Source: an uncultured Bacillota bacterium (lineage in GTDB: Bacteria > Bacillota > Clostridia > Christensenellales > UBA1242). Taken from it: 6,608 bases of DNA. The notes under the pieces were generated by a model. It did not search any database and was not told where the DNA came from. It saw only the letters and a program-made list of their open reading frames with translations. Within the stretch, counting starts at the first letter, position 1. The number at the start of each line of letters is the position of its first letter. This document shows positions 5,319 to 6,608 of this stretch, one piece after another. Location of the stretch: the NCBI GenBank assembly GCA_947090235.1, contig CAMUNJ010000046.1:1-6608 (forward strand). The letters run 5' to 3'. The translations under genes were made by a program, and so were the position numbers.

Positions 5319-5835
5319 ATTGATTGAATTTTAAAATAAACTCATTAGAAACTTCGGTTGATCCGGTTAAAACTTCTCCACTACCTTGAACATTTGGCTC
5401 TATATCTCCAACAACCACACGAAATGTTAGTTTAATCTTTTCTTTACTATTAAACAGCAATATTTTTGATAAAGCCTGTCCAAACTCCTCAAATTTCTCC
5501 GTATTAGGTTTATTATCAGCAAAAGCAAGTAATGTTGTTAAACTATACCACCTATCTTTTTCACCAAAAGCAATACTTTTCTTTTCTTGCCCTTCATGCC
5601 AAATCACAATATTGTCTATTTTTCTATCACACTTAACTTGTATATCAGTACCCTTCTTTTCAATTCGCTTGTCATCCTGATAAGAAATTTTTATTCCATA
5701 ATTTTCGCTTCCAGCAGAAGTTATTTCTGTTATAGAAACTGCTTTTATCTCAGTTGCATTTTCGCATCCAAAAAAGGTTGCTCCGCCGGCAAAAATCATA
5801 AGCCCCAATATAAAACAAATAAAAACCTTTTTCAT
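5317..5835 (-). CDS. Small predicted lipoprotein of unknown function
   Basis: The 172-residue product begins with a typical export signal: MKK, a hydrophobic core (about 4-22) and a cysteine at 24 in TFFGC. This fits a type II signal peptide, with lipid attachment at Cys24 and anchoring on the outer face of the membrane. The Phe at -3 and -2 is unusual for a lipobox, so cleavage as a plain secreted protein is possible. The mature part (25-172) is rich in beta-forming residues (for example ITEITSAGSENYGIKISY, IDNIVIWHEG) and looks like one small globular domain. I do not recognise a family. GGGAGG (5840-5845) lies four bases before the ATG. It diverges from the NUDIX gene with overlapping -35 boxes. 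The gene is well supported; the function is unknown. Confidence 0.85.
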   Translation of the reverse strand: MKKVFICFILGLMIFAGGATFFGCENATEIKAVSITEITSAGSENYGIKISYQDDKRIEKKGTDIQVKCDRKIDNIVIWHEGQEKKSIAFGEKDRWYSLTTLLAFADNKPNTEKFEEFGQALSKILLFNSKEKIKLTFRVVVGDIEPNVQGSGEVLTGSTEVSNEFILKFNQ

Positions 5836-5875
5836 AATTCCTCCCTTTTGTTTGATTTTTGCCTAAAATTTATTT

Positions 5876-5904
5876 TTTATAACTTTAAAATCCGCTATTG
5901 ACAA
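5876..5904 (-). promoter_or_regulatory. Promoter of the lipoprotein gene
   Basis: On the reverse strand TTGTCA (5899-5904) and TATAAA (5876-5881) are 17 bases apart, about 30 bases before the GGGAGG ribosome site. Its -35 box shares five bases with the -35 box of the opposite NUDIX promoter. Confidence 0.65.
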
Positions 5905-5925
5905 CAGAAAAATCTATGTTATAAT
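5898..5925 (+). promoter_or_regulatory. Consensus promoter of the NUDIX gene
   Basis: Perfect TTGACA (5898-5903) and perfect TATAAT (5920-5925) have a 16-base spacer and a TGT extended -10. Transcription should start near 5932, where the AGGAG ribosome site (5932-5936) begins, so the 5' leader would be only about 10 bases. Confidence 0.85.
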
Positions 5926-5941
5926 ATTTTTAGGAGTTGTT

Positions 5942-6514
5942 ATGGAAAAGATTGGATTTTATTATAAATCAGCAATAAAATTACAAACTGGAATAAATGA
6001 CATTAATATTTGCGACAAACATATCTTACACTTCGACTGCAGAGAAGAAGTTGAAGAAATGGACAATGCAGTCCAACCCGTTTGTGCAGGAATCTTACTT
6101 ACCAAGTCTGGCAAAATTTTAACACTTCGCAAAAGCGACAAGAATGTTGGGAAAGAAAACTCTCCAGAAAAAAGAAAAACTTTGCTATATGTAGGTGGAC
6201 ATCTTGATAAAGTAGATAAGGATTTTTCAAATACCACTGCCCTTTTAAATGGAACAAGAAGAGAAATTAAGGAAGAATTAGGGATTGATATTTATATGAA
6301 CTGCGATGCTTATTTAAAATCTTACATAATATATCAGCAAACAGACCTTAATAATTCAAAACATTTTGGTGCAATGCATACAATTCTACTTGAAGAAGAA
6401 TTTGAGCCTAAATTTATTGATGGCAGAGCACAATTTATTGACATTGACAAAGCAAAACAAATACCCGACTTGAAAGATTGGTCTAAATACATAATTGATG
6501 AAATTATAAAATAA
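5942..6514 (+). CDS. NUDIX-family hydrolase with an enlarged NUDIX loop
   Basis: NUDIX enzymes cleave nucleoside diphosphates linked to another moiety, using Mg2+ held by glutamates of the NUDIX helix. The 190-residue protein has the core strand PVCAGILLTKSGKILTLRKS (46-65), the turn YVGGHLD (83-89) and the helix end RREIKEELGID (106-116) with the metal-binding EE at 111-112. Between GG (85-86) and R107 there are 20 residues, clearly more than the classic GX5EX7RE spacing, so the usual first glutamate is not in register. The C-terminal part has HFGAMHTILLEEEF (141-154), typical of the following core strand, and ends in a short helix. AGGAG (5932-5936) is five bases before the ATG. Substrate cannot be predicted; the class is secure. 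Confidence 0.9.
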   Translation: MEKIGFYYKSAIKLQTGINDINICDKHILHFDCREEVEEMDNAVQPVCAGILLTKSGKILTLRKSDKNVGKENSPEKRKTLLYVGGHLDKVDKDFSNTTALLNGTRREIKEELGIDIYMNCDAYLKSYIIYQQTDLNNSKHFGAMHTILLEEEFEPKFIDGRAQFIDIDKAKQIPDLKDWSKYIIDEIIK

Positions 6515-6560
6515 AAAACTAGGTTTGGTCACTCAATTTTGAAACTAGCGGATTAATAAA

Positions 6561-6597
6561 AGAAAAACATAGACAAAAACAGCCTATGTTTTCTTTT
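6561..6597. terminator. Terminator after the NUDIX gene
   Basis: AAAACATAG (6564-6572) pairs with CTATGTTTT (6584-6592) around an 11-base loop, followed by CTTTTT. The A-rich left arm gives a U-tract on the other strand too, so it may also serve a leftward gene beyond the right edge. The stretch between the NUDIX stop and this hairpin shows no gene; it contains a weak imperfect repeat (CTAGGTTT and AAACTAG). Confidence 0.75.
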
Positions 6598-6608
6598 TGC
6601 TCCTAACT

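Noticed and set aside
5962..6237. Reverse-strand 91-codon frame inside the NUDIX gene
   Set aside because: Antisense shadow of a recognised enzyme, with no ribosome site or motif.
5889..6554. 9-base inverse match AATCCGCTA (5889-5897) and TAGCGGATT (6546-6554) flanking the NUDIX gene
   Set aside because: Matches of nine bases are expected many times by chance in a window this size, the match does not extend, and there are no target-site duplications or transposase.
1..6608. DGR template repeat, reverse transcriptase, CRISPR array or tRNA in this window
   Set aside because: I looked on both strands for a second copy of the GC-rich VR end, for spaced repeats and for tRNA-like folds and saw none. 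The DGR hypothesis therefore depends on elements outside the window.

Overview
The window comes from a low-GC (about 30% by eye), Gram-positive-type bacterium, most likely an uncultured member of the Firmicutes/Clostridia. Supporting signs are strong AGGAGG-type ribosome binding sites, consensus TTGACA/TATAAT promoters, a Bacillus-like MurG (HESD and GGSLGA variants of the family motifs), TAA-dominated stops and compact hairpin/T-tract terminators. No tRNA, rRNA, CRISPR array, transposase or complete mobile element is visible.

Layout, left to right. The left edge holds the first 31 codons of a leftward type IIA topoisomerase ATPase subunit (GyrB/ParE). An AT-rich divergent promoter region separates it from rightward murG (peptidoglycan lipid II synthesis). 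A bidirectional terminator separates murG from a leftward two-gene unit: a 102-residue Asn/Gln-rich protein of unknown function, overlapped by 4 nt with a subtilisin-family (S8) protease that has a complete catalytic triad and no signal peptide. A second Asn/Gln-rich small protein diverges from this unit. A leftward ABC-type ATPase domain follows; it keeps Walker A but has lost most other catalytic motifs. Next come a rightward 373-residue protein, a leftward small predicted lipoprotein and a rightward NUDIX hydrolase.

The standout is the 373-residue gene (4172..5293). It carries a stretch of about 100 bp (4481-4580) with about 56% GC and only 14% A, inside a gene whose preceding 100 bp is about 29% GC. 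That stretch encodes the variable face and the closing GLRVAFNL motif of a C-type-lectin/formylglycine-enzyme-like fold. A perfect 9-bp hairpin with a 4-nt loop lies just downstream. This is the architecture of the variable region of a diversity-generating retroelement (DGR): an adenine-depleted variable repeat, a GC-rich adenine-free initiation-of-mutagenic-homing segment, and a target-recognition hairpin. No reverse transcriptase, accessory protein or template repeat lies in the window, so this would be a remote (trans) target. The protein also seems to carry the two halves of a DUF6273-like fold in swapped order.

The genes are mostly individually transcribed, with divergent promoters and shared bidirectional terminators. 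Apart from the protease/102-residue pair, nothing shows that neighbours act in one pathway.
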